A stretch of 64,000 bases of DNA, from positions 420,001-484,000 of the forward strand of contig NZ_CP092282.1 of NCBI RefSeq assembly GCF_024972775.1. Reading direction: 5' to 3'. Shown one piece after another: positions 45,008-54,207 of this stretch. The notes beneath the pieces are model-generated. The model saw only the letters and a list, made by a program, of their open reading frames with translations. It did not search any database and had not been told where the DNA came from. The translations under genes and the position numbers were made by a program. Within the stretch, counting starts at the first letter, position 1, and every line of letters starts with the position of its first letter. This DNA comes from Dehalobacter sp. DCM (GTDB lineage: Bacteria > Bacillota > Desulfitobacteriia > Desulfitobacteriales > Syntrophobotulaceae).

Positions 45008-46570
45008 TTATTTATCCGAATTCTTTTTTGCTTTCGGCTTGATTTTGAGTCTTTCCGCGGAATGGTCATCCCCTTCATAGAAGTTGATCCAACCGGATGT
45101 GTGCTGTTTTGACCAGTCGTACAGATCAACATGATAGGAATTGAGCTTCTCTTCCTCACCGTAGCGTGACATACGGTCATAGGCCTGGACCCAAACGCAC
45201 TTCTGCTTATTGGGATAAACTTCACACCAGTCGTGATAACTGCCTTCACACGGGCCGTTACGCTGGTTCTTAGGACATTTCCCCATGGGGCAGACATACG
45301 CCACATCGGTCAGAGCGCAGTCTCCGCAATCCTGACAGTTATACAGGCAGGATTTGGCGAAATGCTCAATACCGTGAAAGGGCTTTTCCATTGCGGAATC
45401 TTTGACAGCATGGCAAATACTTTGCATCGGACCAAAAAATGCTTTGTTGGGTACAAATAGCATTTTATGAACCATTCTGGAAACTTTATAGTTAAGATTA
45501 AAGCTCGAATCACTTTTGCCGTAGTCATTGGATTTTTCCGGCTTATTTAAACCGGTCTTCTCATCTTTAGCATAGACATAGAAGCCGTTTTTCTGCGGAT
45601 AATCAAATTCCTTGACATAATCCAGCCAATTGGCAGCAAGTTCATTGCCGCGGTCAATAACATATTCGATTTGTTCATAGGTGGTATTATGTCCACCGAG
45701 GTGAACGCCTTTATAGCCCATACCTTTAAGAATAGCAAAGAGTTTGGCTGCTCTTTCCAGCATGGCTGCTGCGCCTTTGTCGCTGCTTTGTCTTTCTTGA
45801 TCCAGTTCAGCAACCAGTTTATCCGTAACCACACAGCCCGGGACTTTATTCATGTTCATGGCTTTACCCGCACCATAGGTCAGCAGATAAATATTTCCCA
45901 TCAGGTTGGCATTGATATTATTGTGTTTGGCATATTGATATAATTCATGGTATTTTCGAACATCATAACCGACCTGAGGAATAATAAATTGGGCACCGTT
46001 TTCCACTTTTTTTCTCATTTTGGAGTATTGGAGCATCTGTTCCGCTTCTGTTGCTTTAAAAGGCGAAACAGCCGCACCGGCATAGAAATGAGTCGGTTTA
46101 AGTTTCGTACTGCCCTTGGCTGTGGGAAGCTCTAAACCGTCGTTCATTTTAGCTACCATCTTCAGAAGCTGGGTCGAATCCATATCAAATACCGGTTTCG
46201 GACGTCCGAAAACGTTCCCGAGGTCATAGTCTCCGGTCAGTACCAGTAGATTATGAAGACCGGAACGTTCCAATGAATCGAGTTGGCTTTCCAACTGGGT
46301 ACGGTTTTTATCTTTGCAGGCCAGGTGAATCAGGACTTCCATACCGAGGTTTTTTATCTCTCGGCCAATACCCTCAGGCTGGATACCCACGTTACCGCCG
46401 GGATTGTCCGTCAAACTGACACCATGGACCTTTTTCCCTTTAGCCGCCTGTTCAGCCAAAAGGAGTGCTTTTTCCTGAGACACTTCACTTGAGCCGCGAC
46501 CGGGTACAAGCTCCCAAGTAACGATGAACTCGTTAGGATCCAGCATCGCTTTTTTAAAAGCGTTCTCCAT
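45008..46570 (-). CDS. metF: methylene-THF reductase with fused MetV-like zinc/iron-sulfur C-terminal domain
   Basis: 520 residues. Residues ~1-320 form the MetF flavin TIM barrel (IVTWELVPGRGSSE, VHGVSLTDNPGG, LLVLTGDYD). The C-terminal part (about 400-470) is rich in Cys (SCLYNCQDCGDCAL, CPMGKCPKNQRNGPCEG, WCEVYPNKQKC), the MTHFR_C/MetV domain. In Moorella, MetF and MetV are separate subunits; here they are one chain. It reduces methylene-THF to methyl-THF, the last step before AcsE. ATG 46570 is used, six bases after GGGGG; the long open extension upstream runs through the promoter. It is first gene of the methyl-branch operon. Confidence 0.92.
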   Translation of the reverse strand: MENAFKKAMLDPNEFIVTWELVPGRGSSEVSQEKALLLAEQAAKGKKVHGVSLTDNPGGNVGIQPEGIGREIKNLGMEVLIHLACKDKNRTQLESQLDSLERSGLHNLLVLTGDYDLGNVFGRPKPVFDMDSTQLLKMVAKMNDGLELPTAKGSTKLKPTHFYAGAAVSPFKATEAEQMLQYSKMRKKVENGAQFIIPQVGYDVRKYHELYQYAKHNNINANLMGNIYLLTYGAGKAMNMNKVPGCVVTDKLVAELDQERQSSDKGAAAMLERAAKLFAILKGMGYKGVHLGGHNTTYEQIEYVIDRGNELAANWLDYVKEFDYPQKNGFYVYAKDEKTGLNKPEKSNDYGKSDSSFNLNYKVSRMVHKMLFVPNKAFFGPMQSICHAVKDSAMEKPFHGIEHFAKSCLYNCQDCGDCALTDVAYVCPMGKCPKNQRNGPCEGSYHDWCEVYPNKQKCVWVQAYDRMSRYGEEEKLNSYHVDLYDWSKQHTSGWINFYEGDDHSAERLKIKPKAKKNSDK

Positions 46571-46624
46571 TAATATCCCCCTTTTCTTAATAAAATGGTT
46601 AGAATAAGATAATAAGTGCATGGG

Positions 46625-46672
46625 ATATCCGGATAAATGGTTGGCAGGTATACCAAAAACATATCCGGATAA
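46625..46672 (-). promoter_or_regulatory. structured leader of metF (paired ATATCCGGATAA copies)
   Basis: The self-complementary 12-mer ATATCCGGATAA occurs at 46625-46636 and 46661-46672. In RNA the two copies can pair with each other (10 bp), with TTGG/CCAA extending the stem inside the loop; the palindrome GGTATACC lies between. It is located between the promoter and the start codon of metF. As DNA the same copies could be operators. Confidence 0.5.
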
Positions 46673-46705
46673 GGTATAATATAAATGAAAAATATTGTAT
46701 ACTAT

Positions 46706-46777
46706 TGTATATACAGGCTCTTTGTGTTTATAATATATCATCACCATTTTCAATAGTCAATATATCCTGTATATAAC
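46706..46777 (-). promoter_or_regulatory. metF promoter with TGTATATACA operator
   Basis: On the minus strand: -35 TTGACT (46760-46755), 17-base spacer, -10 TATATT (46737-46732). The perfect palindrome TGTATATACA (46706-46715) is about 10-20 bases after the predicted start site. A related half-site TGTATATA begins at 46768, upstream of the -35. The region is shared with the divergent activator gene. Confidence 0.7.
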
Positions 46778-46911
46778 TTGTAAGTTTTTTTGTTTAATTT
46801 TGTCATCATACTTCGATATTTGCCTTTCTTCGTCAAATACGAGTACAGCATTCTTATTTCAGAATATCTTAGCGTTTATATAAAAAATAATTATCGTGAA
46901 AGGACTAAATC

Positions 46912-48723
46912 ATGATTAAAGTATTATTTCCCAACCAAAATGCAGAGATACACGCTGACGAGAATGAGACCATCGCTGTTGTGAGTTCAAAACTCGGATA
47001 TCCGCTTGATTTAGTATGCGGCGGCAAGGGGACCTGTCAAAAATGTAAGGTTGAGATCGAAAAAGATGGCCGCCGGCAGGAAGTACTCGCCTGCCAGGAA
47101 AAAGTAAGCGATGGACTGATTGTCTATCTCACGGATGACAATATTATTCATCAAGCAACCATATTAACGGAGAGTCTGGAAACAGATATCGTGATTGAAT
47201 CATCCATACGGAAAATATTTTTAGATAGAAATGCGTTAAAGACACCTGCCTATGAAGGGGATTGGGAGCACATTGCTATCCAGCTGGGATCTGATCTTCA
47301 AACACCGGAATTGCCGTTACTGCAAAAATTGTCAGTCCTGATGCAGCGGGAAGATACCGAGGGATTAACCTTTACCATGAAAGATAATACGGTACTGGAT
47401 ATTGAAATTAATAATACTGTCGCTCACAATTACGGATTAGCGGCTGACCTTGGCAGTACATCGGTGGTTATTTATCTGTTTGACTTGAACAATGGCAAGA
47501 AATTAGGTACGTATTCCGCTCTCAACGGGCAGATTGCCGAAGGCGCCGATGTTATTTCCAGGATCATGGCAGCCATTAATCATCCGGATGGGATACACCT
47601 GCTGCAATCGAAAGTCGTCAATACAATCAATGACCTGATTGACCAGGCTGTTCAGGAAAATCGCATTCAACGGGAGAATATCTATACACTGGTTATTTGC
47701 GGGAACAGTGCCATGCAGCACTTATTTCTTGGATTGCATCCCGGGTCTTTAGGCAAATCACCCTATAAAAATGTTATTTTAGGTGATGTTGAAGCATCCG
47801 GAAAAGAACTTGGCATCGGGATCAACCCTCACGGTATCGTTCATTTTCTTCCCCTGATCGGTGGTTTTGTCGGAGCGGATACATCTGCGGTTCTGCTGGC
47901 CTTGCCAGAGTCGGAGCTTAAAGGAAAGAAATTAATTATTGATCTGGGGACCAATGGCGAAATTCTGCTTGGTAATGGCAAGAAGTGGCTGGCAACATCG
48001 TGTGCGGCCGGCCCTGCTCTGGAGGGGGCAACGATCCATTATGGCATGCGCGGTACCAATGGCGCCATCGAACGTGTCAAATTGGCTAACGGTGCGGTTA
48101 AAATTGAAGTAATTGGCAAGGAAAAAGCGAAAGGGATATGCGGTTCCGGGATCGTCGACGCCATCGGTGAAATGTTTAAAGCCGGTCTGATCACTGAACA
48201 GGGGCGTATGTTGACCCGGGAGAATTATTTGGAGATCTGCTCACCGGAAAATGCCGGGTTTGCAGACAATTTGGATACCGTCGACGGGGTCAGGGTTTTT
48301 TATCTCACAGACGAAGATCAAACAGTTGACAAGGGCAGGATCTATATCGATCAAAGGGATATCCGATCCGTTCAATTAGCCAAAAGTGCCCTCTACACCG
48401 GCTGTGTTTTATTATTAGACGAATTAGGCATGCACGGAGAGGATTTGGATGAAATCCTTATTGCCGGCGCGTTCGGCAATTATATTGATGCCGATAATGC
48501 CCAAGTGGTTGGTTTATTTCCCAAATACGAGAATGTTCCTATCCGTTCCATCGGTAATGCGGCCGGGGCAGGCTCCACAAATTATTTACTCTCTCGGCCC
48601 GTACGCTCCGCAACCCCGGGTATATTAGCCACAGTCGGTCATTTTGAGTTGGCAGCCCATCCTTCATTTCAGGAAAAATATTTAGAGAATACAAAATTCG
48701 AAAAAATTGGCAATAATTATTAG
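46912..48723 (+). CDS. reductive activator of corrinoid proteins (RACo/ASKHA), GntR-linked copy
   Basis: 603 residues. N-terminal 2Fe-2S domain with Cys36, Cys42, Cys45 and Cys61, shorter than in the other copy, then the ASKHA ATPase part with GLAADLGSTSVVIYLFD, IIDLGTNGEI, GICGSGIVDAIGEM and ILIAGAFGNYID. It should reactivate oxidised corrinoid proteins. It is divergent from metF, followed 71 bases later by a GntR regulator gene. Having its own regulator suggests it serves a different corrinoid protein than the ACS-linked activator, perhaps the partner of the second methyltransferase at 39773 (inference). Confidence 0.87.
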   Translation: MIKVLFPNQNAEIHADENETIAVVSSKLGYPLDLVCGGKGTCQKCKVEIEKDGRRQEVLACQEKVSDGLIVYLTDDNIIHQATILTESLETDIVIESSIRKIFLDRNALKTPAYEGDWEHIAIQLGSDLQTPELPLLQKLSVLMQREDTEGLTFTMKDNTVLDIEINNTVAHNYGLAADLGSTSVVIYLFDLNNGKKLGTYSALNGQIAEGADVISRIMAAINHPDGIHLLQSKVVNTINDLIDQAVQENRIQRENIYTLVICGNSAMQHLFLGLHPGSLGKSPYKNVILGDVEASGKELGIGINPHGIVHFLPLIGGFVGADTSAVLLALPESELKGKKLIIDLGTNGEILLGNGKKWLATSCAAGPALEGATIHYGMRGTNGAIERVKLANGAVKIEVIGKEKAKGICGSGIVDAIGEMFKAGLITEQGRMLTRENYLEICSPENAGFADNLDTVDGVRVFYLTDEDQTVDKGRIYIDQRDIRSVQLAKSALYTGCVLLLDELGMHGEDLDEILIAGAFGNYIDADNAQVVGLFPKYENVPIRSIGNAAGAGSTNYLLSRPVRSATPGILATVGHFELAAHPSFQEKYLENTKFEKIGNNY

Positions 48724-48794
48724 TGGGTGATGGATTTTTTGATAGGGTTATATGTATAATGATATCAAAATAATTCTCAATTAAGGAGAATAAA

Positions 48795-49511
48795 ATGGAA
48801 ATACCGATTTATCAGCATATTATTGAAGAAATTAAGAAGAAAATTACCGATGGTATATTGAAGCCGGGTGACGCCATTCCGTCCGAAAATGCCTTATGTG
48901 AAACGTATGGCGTCAGTCGGATGACGGTTCGCAAGGGTCTGGCGATTCTTGTCAATGAAGGGTACATCAGTTCTATCCCGGGTAAGGGCAGCTTTGTGAA
49001 TGAGCCGGACTCGAAACTGTATACGTTATATTATAATGAAATGGCCAATCTCATTAATAGTATTGACTCAACCAAAATGATTGAGGTTAAAATTATCCTG
49101 CCGACACCGAAACTCATCGATAGTTTAAATATCCCCCGCAATAAAAAGGTCATCATGTTTAAACGGATCTATTACAGCAATGGAGAAGCGGTAGCTTACG
49201 ATGAAAAATACCTGATCTATTACAAAGGGATGCCTATCGTCGAAAAGGAAATCAAATACAGAACGTTTCCGGAGATCGTTTCCCAGTACACCTCATTATT
49301 TGCCATCAAAAAGGAGTTAACCATATCGGCCCAACTGCCGAGTGAGGAAATCGCGAAGCATCTCTCCCTTTATTCCGTGATGCCGTTATTGGTTGTTGAA
49401 CAACGGCTTTTCAATACACAGGATAAACCCATCGGTATGGGGATTACGTACTATCGGGGCGATACGTGTAAATTATTTGCCTCTTCGCCGTTCCCGTCTT
49501 CTATCGACTGA
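48795..49511 (+). CDS. GntR-family regulator, HutC/UTRA subgroup
   Basis: 238 residues. The N-terminal winged helix (IYQHIIEEIKKKITDGILKPGDAIPSENALCETYGVSRMTVRKGL, residues ~5-60, given here in pieces by its key motifs PSE.AL and SRMTVR) is followed by a UTRA ligand-binding domain (about 85-235, VIMFKRIYYSNGEAVAYDEKYL theme). HutC-type proteins bind palindromes such as TGTATATACA and leave DNA on binding a small metabolite. Copies of that palindrome lie at the metF, second methyltransferase and CODH promoters here. It is co-transcribed with the activator gene upstream. Confidence 0.88.
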   Translation: MEIPIYQHIIEEIKKKITDGILKPGDAIPSENALCETYGVSRMTVRKGLAILVNEGYISSIPGKGSFVNEPDSKLYTLYYNEMANLINSIDSTKMIEVKIILPTPKLIDSLNIPRNKKVIMFKRIYYSNGEAVAYDEKYLIYYKGMPIVEKEIKYRTFPEIVSQYTSLFAIKKELTISAQLPSEEIAKHLSLYSVMPLLVVEQRLFNTQDKPIGMGITYYRGDTCKLFASSPFPSSID

Positions 49512-49604
49512 GTATTGATGGATCATCTTAAAACATCTTCAGATAGTCTTGATGCTATTTACAAGCATAAGGATTAATGCTATTCTTTTCACGCCAAAAT
49601 AAAT

Positions 49605-49692
49605 AAGACAGTTCGTGATCCATCCTGTCTCTAAACAAAACTAGGGCTGCTGCCGCAAGGCGGTTGGGCACTAGTGTGCCCTTTTTATTTTG
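49605..49692 (+). promoter_or_regulatory. preQ1-I riboswitch with terminator expression platform
   Basis: P1 pairs AGACAG (49606-49611) with CTGTCT (49625-49630), loop with GTTC and ATCCATC, then the A-rich tail CTAAACAAAACTAG: the layout of the small class I preQ1 aptamer. Downstream GGGCAC/GTGCCC (49666-49671 and 49676-49681) with TTTTTATTTT is an intrinsic terminator. ACTAG of the tail can pair with CTAGT in the terminator loop, offering a switch. It precedes a queuosine-precursor transporter gene and queF. Confidence 0.85.
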
Positions 49693-49785
49693 GGTAAAAA
49701 CAGCAAATGTTTAGAATAACGGGATAAACTAAGGAATGATGTGTCGGTTTTATGTTGGCTAATTTATTTAATTGGAGTGAAACGT

Positions 49786-50325
49786 ATGATTTTATTTCTA
49801 TATTTAGCGGCTATCGTCGTTGCCAATGTGATTACGGCTGCTTTCGTGCCCTTACAGGCGGGTCCCTTTTTGATTCCCTATGGGTCCTGGTTAATCGGGG
49901 CGACACTCGTTTTACGAGATATTATCCAAAGGAAATATGGAAGAAAGAAAGCCTATATTGCCATTGTATCCGCTCTGTTGTTATCGGCGCTATCCTCTGT
50001 CTTCCTAGGGGATACCTTAGTGATCACAGCCGCTTCGGCCATTTCCTTTTTGCTCTCCGAATCGGCGGATACCGAAATTTACACTCGGTTAAAGGTTCCT
50101 TTCCTGGGAAAAGTGTTGACAAGTGGCGTTATCAGCGGAACACTCGATAGTGTCCTCTTTGTCGTCATCGGTTTATCGCCGCTCTTTTCGGGAATATTAT
50201 CCTGGGATATGATCCCGAATGCCATCCTTGGTCAGCTCATCGTTAAATGCCTCATGCAGGTCATCGGGGTCCTCGTCTTATATGTTATCAAAAATCGCTG
50301 GGAGGTTAACAGCAATGCTGGGTAA
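49786..50325 (+). CDS. queuosine precursor transporter, VUT_1/YhhQ family
   Basis: 179 residues, about five to six membrane helices. It matches the VUT (PF02592) family through [26 protein letters not shown] and [13 protein letters not shown]. YhhQ-type proteins import preQ0/preQ1-like bases. The start is ATG 49786 with GGAG 8 bases upstream; a GTG further up (49741) is not preceded by a ribosome site. It overlaps queF by 11 bases and lies behind the preQ1 riboswitch, which supports the substrate assignment. Confidence 0.85.
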   Translation: MILFLYLAAIVVANVITAAFVPLQAGPFLIPYGSWLIGATLVLRDIIQRKYGRKKAYIAIVSALLLSALSSVFLGDTLVITAASAISFLLSESADTEIYTRLKVPFLGKVLTSGVISGTLDSVLFVVIGLSPLFSGILSWDMIPNAILGQLIVKCLMQVIGVLVLYVIKNRWEVNSNAG

Positions 50326-50782
50326 GGAGATCGATGGACTGTCGCTTTTGGGATCGGGACATACGGATTATGTTTTTGACTATGACCCTGACATATTGGA
50401 GTGCTTTGATAATAAGCATCCGGAAAACAACTATTTTGTCAGGCTGAATTGCCCGGAGTTCACGAGCCTTTGCCCGATTACCGGGCAGCCGGATTTTGGG
50501 ACGATCATTATTAATTATATACCGGATAAAAAACTCGTTGAAAGCAAATCGCTGAAACTTTATCTATTTAGTTTTCGCAATCATGGCAGTTTTCACGAGG
50601 ATGTCATTAATATCATTTTAAAAGACCTCGTCACCCTGATGGATCCGCGGTATATTGAGGTTATCGGAAAGTTTACTCCCCGAGGAGGCATTTCGATCCA
50701 CCCCTACAGCAATTATGGACAGAAAGGCACGTCGTGGGAACAGTTTGCAGAACAGAGGCTGCTTTCGGTTAAAATAGATTGA
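50315..50782 (+). CDS. queF: NADPH-dependent 7-cyano-7-deazaguanine reductase
   Basis: 155 residues, the short unimodular (type I) QueF. The catalytic Cys is in [12 protein letters not shown] and the family motif reads [18 protein letters not shown]. It reduces the nitrile preQ0 to the amine preQ1 before insertion into tRNA. ATG 50315 follows GGAGGT by 8 bases, inside the end of the transporter gene. With the transporter and riboswitch this makes a preQ0 salvage cassette; queCDE are not here. Confidence 0.95.
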   Translation: MLGKEIDGLSLLGSGHTDYVFDYDPDILECFDNKHPENNYFVRLNCPEFTSLCPITGQPDFGTIIINYIPDKKLVESKSLKLYLFSFRNHGSFHEDVINIILKDLVTLMDPRYIEVIGKFTPRGGISIHPYSNYGQKGTSWEQFAEQRLLSVKID

Positions 50783-50806
50783 GTATCATAACCTGGCCCC
50801 AAACCA

Positions 50807-50842
50807 TAGACGCCAAAATAAAACGGGCGTCTTCTGTTTTTG
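50807..50842 (+). terminator. intrinsic terminator after queF
   Basis: AGACGCC (50808-50814) pairs with GGCGTCT (50826-50832), followed by TCTGTTTTT. Confidence 0.8.
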
Positions 50843-50935
50843 ACGAGATAATAATCACTTCGACATCAGGGGGAAAAGCACGAGTAACTCTACCAAGTAC
50901 CAGTGCAAAAACCTACTACCTCGAATAATCTTTGC

Positions 50936-51529
50936 TTAATGTATAAAATCAGAGTGATTTTCATTATTTACATCTAAACCATTTATATATTGTTTTGGAT
51001 TTTGTTCATTCTTTTCTTTTTCTGTTGTTGTTTTTGTAGTCGGCTGAACATAATTGTTCATTGGTGGAGCATCCCATAGTGATTCATCCCCTAAGAGTGA
51101 TGTAGCATAAGTAGTACCTAACCCATAAATCGCATGGCTAATTACATATGAAAGGTTACTTCGGGCATCTTTCGGCTTAACTTTATTTGTATCAAATCCA
51201 CTAAGCATTGCTGTTACTATGGAGCCATAGGTTATACCAAAAAAAGCTCCTTTTGCGAAAAGATTATTTTTTCCCGTCTTGGATAGTATTTGAACCTGAG
51301 CAATAGCACCAAGCATGCCTAATCCTATATCCATAATCTGCCCTAGGATTTGTCCATAAGGATTTTTCGCCTCTTTCCTTGAAGAAACCCAAACACCTGA
51401 TGCAGTTTCCCTAAATGAACGCTGAGATATTTTCTTTCGAAGGAAAATCTCATCTGAGGCTGTTTTTAATACCGTTCCTAATAGACCAGAAACGATTCCA
51501 AGAGTTATTCTATCTTTTATTTTTTTCAT
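50936..51529 (-). CDS. membrane protein of unknown function, paralogue 1
   Basis: 197 residues. Hydrophobic stretches near residues 8-25, 65-85, 90-110 and 125-150 suggest about four membrane or re-entrant segments, rich in Gly. The tail after ~160 is polar and Asn/Lys-rich (TTTEKEKNEQNP). It starts MKKIKDRITLGIVSGLLGT, similar to the protein at 51722, and both share 'LLGD..L..P' near the end of the hydrophobic part. I do not recognise a named family. It has its own intergenic space upstream (190 bases) and may be transcribed with its paralogue. Confidence 0.6.
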   Translation of the reverse strand: MKKIKDRITLGIVSGLLGTVLKTASDEIFLRKKISQRSFRETASGVWVSSRKEAKNPYGQILGQIMDIGLGMLGAIAQVQILSKTGKNNLFAKGAFFGITYGSIVTAMLSGFDTNKVKPKDARSNLSYVISHAIYGLGTTYATSLLGDESLWDAPPMNNYVQPTTKTTTEKEKNEQNPKQYINGLDVNNENHSDFIH

Positions 51530-51721
51530 TCTTTGTATCTCCTACGTGTGTATTTTGAAATTAGGTTTACCTTTTTTATCAAATATTAAGTTTATAAAAT
51601 TCTGGAAGGTTGAACATAAAAAACTTGTATTGCAAAAGAGGATATACATCTTCAGATTGTTATATAGAATTGGTTAATTTTTGGACGGCATTAGTAGGAT
51701 TAGCGGAAGTTAGCTGAGCTT

Positions 51722-52309
51722 TTATTCAAGTGTTTTTGAATATAGCGTTTCTGTATTTTCTAAATCGCTTTTTGGAATATGTTTTGGATTTTTATGACGT
51801 ATGTTATTACTAATAAGTACATCCGTAGGATTACTGAGAACAATATTGTTCGGTTTGAATAATGCTGAGTCGCCAAGTAAAGGGGTAATTAGACCAGCAG
51901 TTACTCCCCACAAAGAACTACTCCAACTCATCATGACATTTGTGACAACATCTTTTGGATAATTTCGTCCAATCCCAACGTTTGCTAATAAACCCCGAAG
52001 AAAACCAAAACCAAATAAGCCAGTCACTAAACCTTTAATTACAGATTTATCCTTACCTGTATAGGAAAGGAGATACACTAGAGGAATCCCCATAAATGAA
52101 GATATAACCAACTCTCCAAATATACCGAATATGGTTGCTTTTTTGGTAACTAGGCGATACTTTGGAAGGAAAATTCCAGCAACAATATCAGCAAAACGGC
52201 GTTTCTCCAAACCTTTTCTGTAGAAATATTCATTGCTTAATGTTTTTGGAATATCACTAATAAAACCTACTAATAGGCCAAGCATGATGCGGTCTCTCAT
52301 TTTTTTCAT
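51722..52309 (-). CDS. membrane protein of unknown function, paralogue 2
   Basis: About 195 residues, same layout as the protein at 50936: MKKMRDRIMLGLLVGF start, several Gly-rich hydrophobic segments, SYTGKDKS in a loop where the paralogue has SKTGKNNL, LLGDSALFKPN near the end, and a polar tail. The pair clearly arose by duplication, though identity is low. ATG 52309 is chosen, nine bases after GGAGGG; GTG 52318 would lie inside that ribosome site. The function is unknown; the fold could be a small membrane scaffold. Confidence 0.6.
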   Translation of the reverse strand: MKKMRDRIMLGLLVGFISDIPKTLSNEYFYRKGLEKRRFADIVAGIFLPKYRLVTKKATIFGIFGELVISSFMGIPLVYLLSYTGKDKSVIKGLVTGLFGFGFLRGLLANVGIGRNYPKDVVTNVMMSWSSSLWGVTAGLITPLLGDSALFKPNNIVLSNPTDVLISNNIRHKNPKHIPKSDLENTETLYSKTLE

Positions 52310-52480
52310 ATCGTACACCCTCCCATGAAAAGTTAGGAATAGTTTACCCTTTTGCAGCAGGGTTTATTGGAGGATAAATTTGGGCATTCGTGCAATAAAC
52401 CCGTCAAATATATTAAAGCCGAATAGTTCACATTATTCTTATAATGGTAATTAGGGATTTGAGCCATCACTTCATGTAAA

Positions 52481-52512
52481 AAGGACAGCAACTATTGTAA
52501 GTCGCTGTCCTT
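52481..52512. terminator. orphan hairpin between divergent genes
   Basis: AAGGACAGC(A)ACT pairs with AGT(C)GCTGTCCTT. Read leftward it is followed by TTTTTAC, so it may stop leftward transcription, yet no minus-strand gene ends here. The surrounding 340-base gap (52310-52651) has no gene; a TATAAT box near 52590 may serve glpK. Confidence 0.5.
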
Positions 52513-52651
52513 CTGTTGCGTTTTGTTATTCTGTTTTTAGGATCTTTTTTTATCTTTGAAGGTGACTATTTCGTATTGGATTATTGTATAATGTAAGCAA
52601 TTATCACTACATTGTATGGAGTGACAGGATAGTTTCAAAAGGGGGATGGGG

Positions 52652-54145
52652 ATGCCCGGCAAGGTTATTTTAGCCCTTGATCAAGGGACCACAAGCTCGC
52701 GTGCCATCTTATTTGATGAAAATGGGACCATTATCGGGCAGGCTCAAAAAGAGTTCACGCAAATATATCCCCATCCGGGATGGGTTGAGCACGACCCGAT
52801 GGAGATATGGCAAACACAGCTCAGTGCAGCCCGGGACGTTTTGGCGCAGACAGGAACCGCTGCGGAGAGTATCCACGCCATCGGTATCGCCAATCAACGG
52901 GAAACCACCGTCGTCTGGAACCGGACAACCGGCGAACCGGTCTGTAATGCCATTGTCTGGCAGTGTCGGCGCACGACGCCGCTGTGTGAAGAAATAAAAA
53001 ACGGTCATTTAAATACCTATATTGAGGAAATGACCGGACTGATCGTTGATGCTTATTTCTCCGGAACCAAAATCAGATGGATTCTGGATCATATCCCCGA
53101 CGGGCAGAAGCTTGCCGAACGGGGAGACCTCATATTCGGTACGATTGACAGTTGGCTGGTGTGGAAACTCACCAGCGGACGGCTGCATATCACCGATTAT
53201 AGCAATGCCTCCCGCACGATGTTATATAATATCCGGGACCTGCGCTGGGATGACAAGATACTCGCCGCGTTAGATATCCCGGAGTGTATCCTGCCCAAGG
53301 TCTGCCCAAGCAGTGACTTGTTCGGGGTAACTGAGGCCCATTTACTGGGAGCGGAAATACCCATCGGTGGCTTAGCGGGAGATCAACAGGCGGCATTATT
53401 CGGGCAAGGGTGTTTTTCAGAAGGCATGGTCAAAAACACCTACGGTACCGGTTGTTTTATCCTCATGAACACCGGGAAAAATATCATCCGCTCCAAGAAT
53501 AAGTTACTGACAACCATTGCCTGGGGAATTGATAATCAAGTCGAATACGCGCTGGAAGGCAGTGTTTTTATTGGCGGGGCGGTGGTTCAATGGCTGCGGG
53601 ATGAGATGGGACTGATCCAAACTGCCGCAGAAAGTGAATATGTTGCCACTCAAGTCAAGGATACCAACGGCGTTTATGTTGTTCCCGCTTTTGTCGGACT
53701 TGGTGCTCCCTATTGGGATATGCAGGCCCGGGGGATTATTACCGGACTCACCCGGGGAGCCAACCGCTCTCACCTCATTCGCGCCGCTTTGGAAAGCATT
53801 GTCTATCAAACCAATGATGTGCTCACCGCGATGGATAAAGATACCGGTATTTTGCTACGGGCCTTAATGGTTGACGGCGGCGGGGCAGCCAATCATTTTC
53901 TGTTGCAGTTTCAAGCGGATATCAGCAAGGCCCCGGTCATTCCCTCGGCAATAACGGAAACAACGGCTCTGGGAGCGGCCTATCTTGCCGGGCTGGCATC
54001 GGGTTATTGGTCCGGCAAGGACGATCTCGGTTCCGGAGGCCGGGCCCAGCGCATTTTTCAGCCGCAGATTACCGAGCAACAACGACGGGAATATCTAAAC
54101 GGCTGGCAAAAAGCGGTAGAGCGAGCACGCTGTCATCAGGATTAA
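52652..54145 (+). CDS. glpK: glycerol kinase
   Basis: 497 residues, the usual length. FGGY-family motifs: [15 protein letters not shown] at the N terminus, [39 protein letters not shown] and [18 protein letters not shown]. It phosphorylates glycerol to glycerol 3-phosphate. ATG 52652 is chosen since GGGGG is six bases upstream; an ATG two codons earlier is too close to it. It stands alone without glpF or glpD. Confidence 0.96.
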   Translation: MPGKVILALDQGTTSSRAILFDENGTIIGQAQKEFTQIYPHPGWVEHDPMEIWQTQLSAARDVLAQTGTAAESIHAIGIANQRETTVVWNRTTGEPVCNAIVWQCRRTTPLCEEIKNGHLNTYIEEMTGLIVDAYFSGTKIRWILDHIPDGQKLAERGDLIFGTIDSWLVWKLTSGRLHITDYSNASRTMLYNIRDLRWDDKILAALDIPECILPKVCPSSDLFGVTEAHLLGAEIPIGGLAGDQQAALFGQGCFSEGMVKNTYGTGCFILMNTGKNIIRSKNKLLTTIAWGIDNQVEYALEGSVFIGGAVVQWLRDEMGLIQTAAESEYVATQVKDTNGVYVVPAFVGLGAPYWDMQARGIITGLTRGANRSHLIRAALESIVYQTNDVLTAMDKDTGILLRALMVDGGGAANHFLLQFQADISKAPVIPSAITETTALGAAYLAGLASGYWSGKDDLGSGGRAQRIFQPQITEQQRREYLNGWQKAVERARCHQD

Positions 54146-54207
54146 TAGTCAATAAACAGTCAATAATCAAACAATAAACGAGCAATAAAGGGGCGGGAGA
54201 AATACCG

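Noticed and set aside
46571-46753. Longer metF start
   Set aside because: The extension crosses the promoter, operator and leader hairpin and does not resemble MetF; ATG 46570 has a proper ribosome site.
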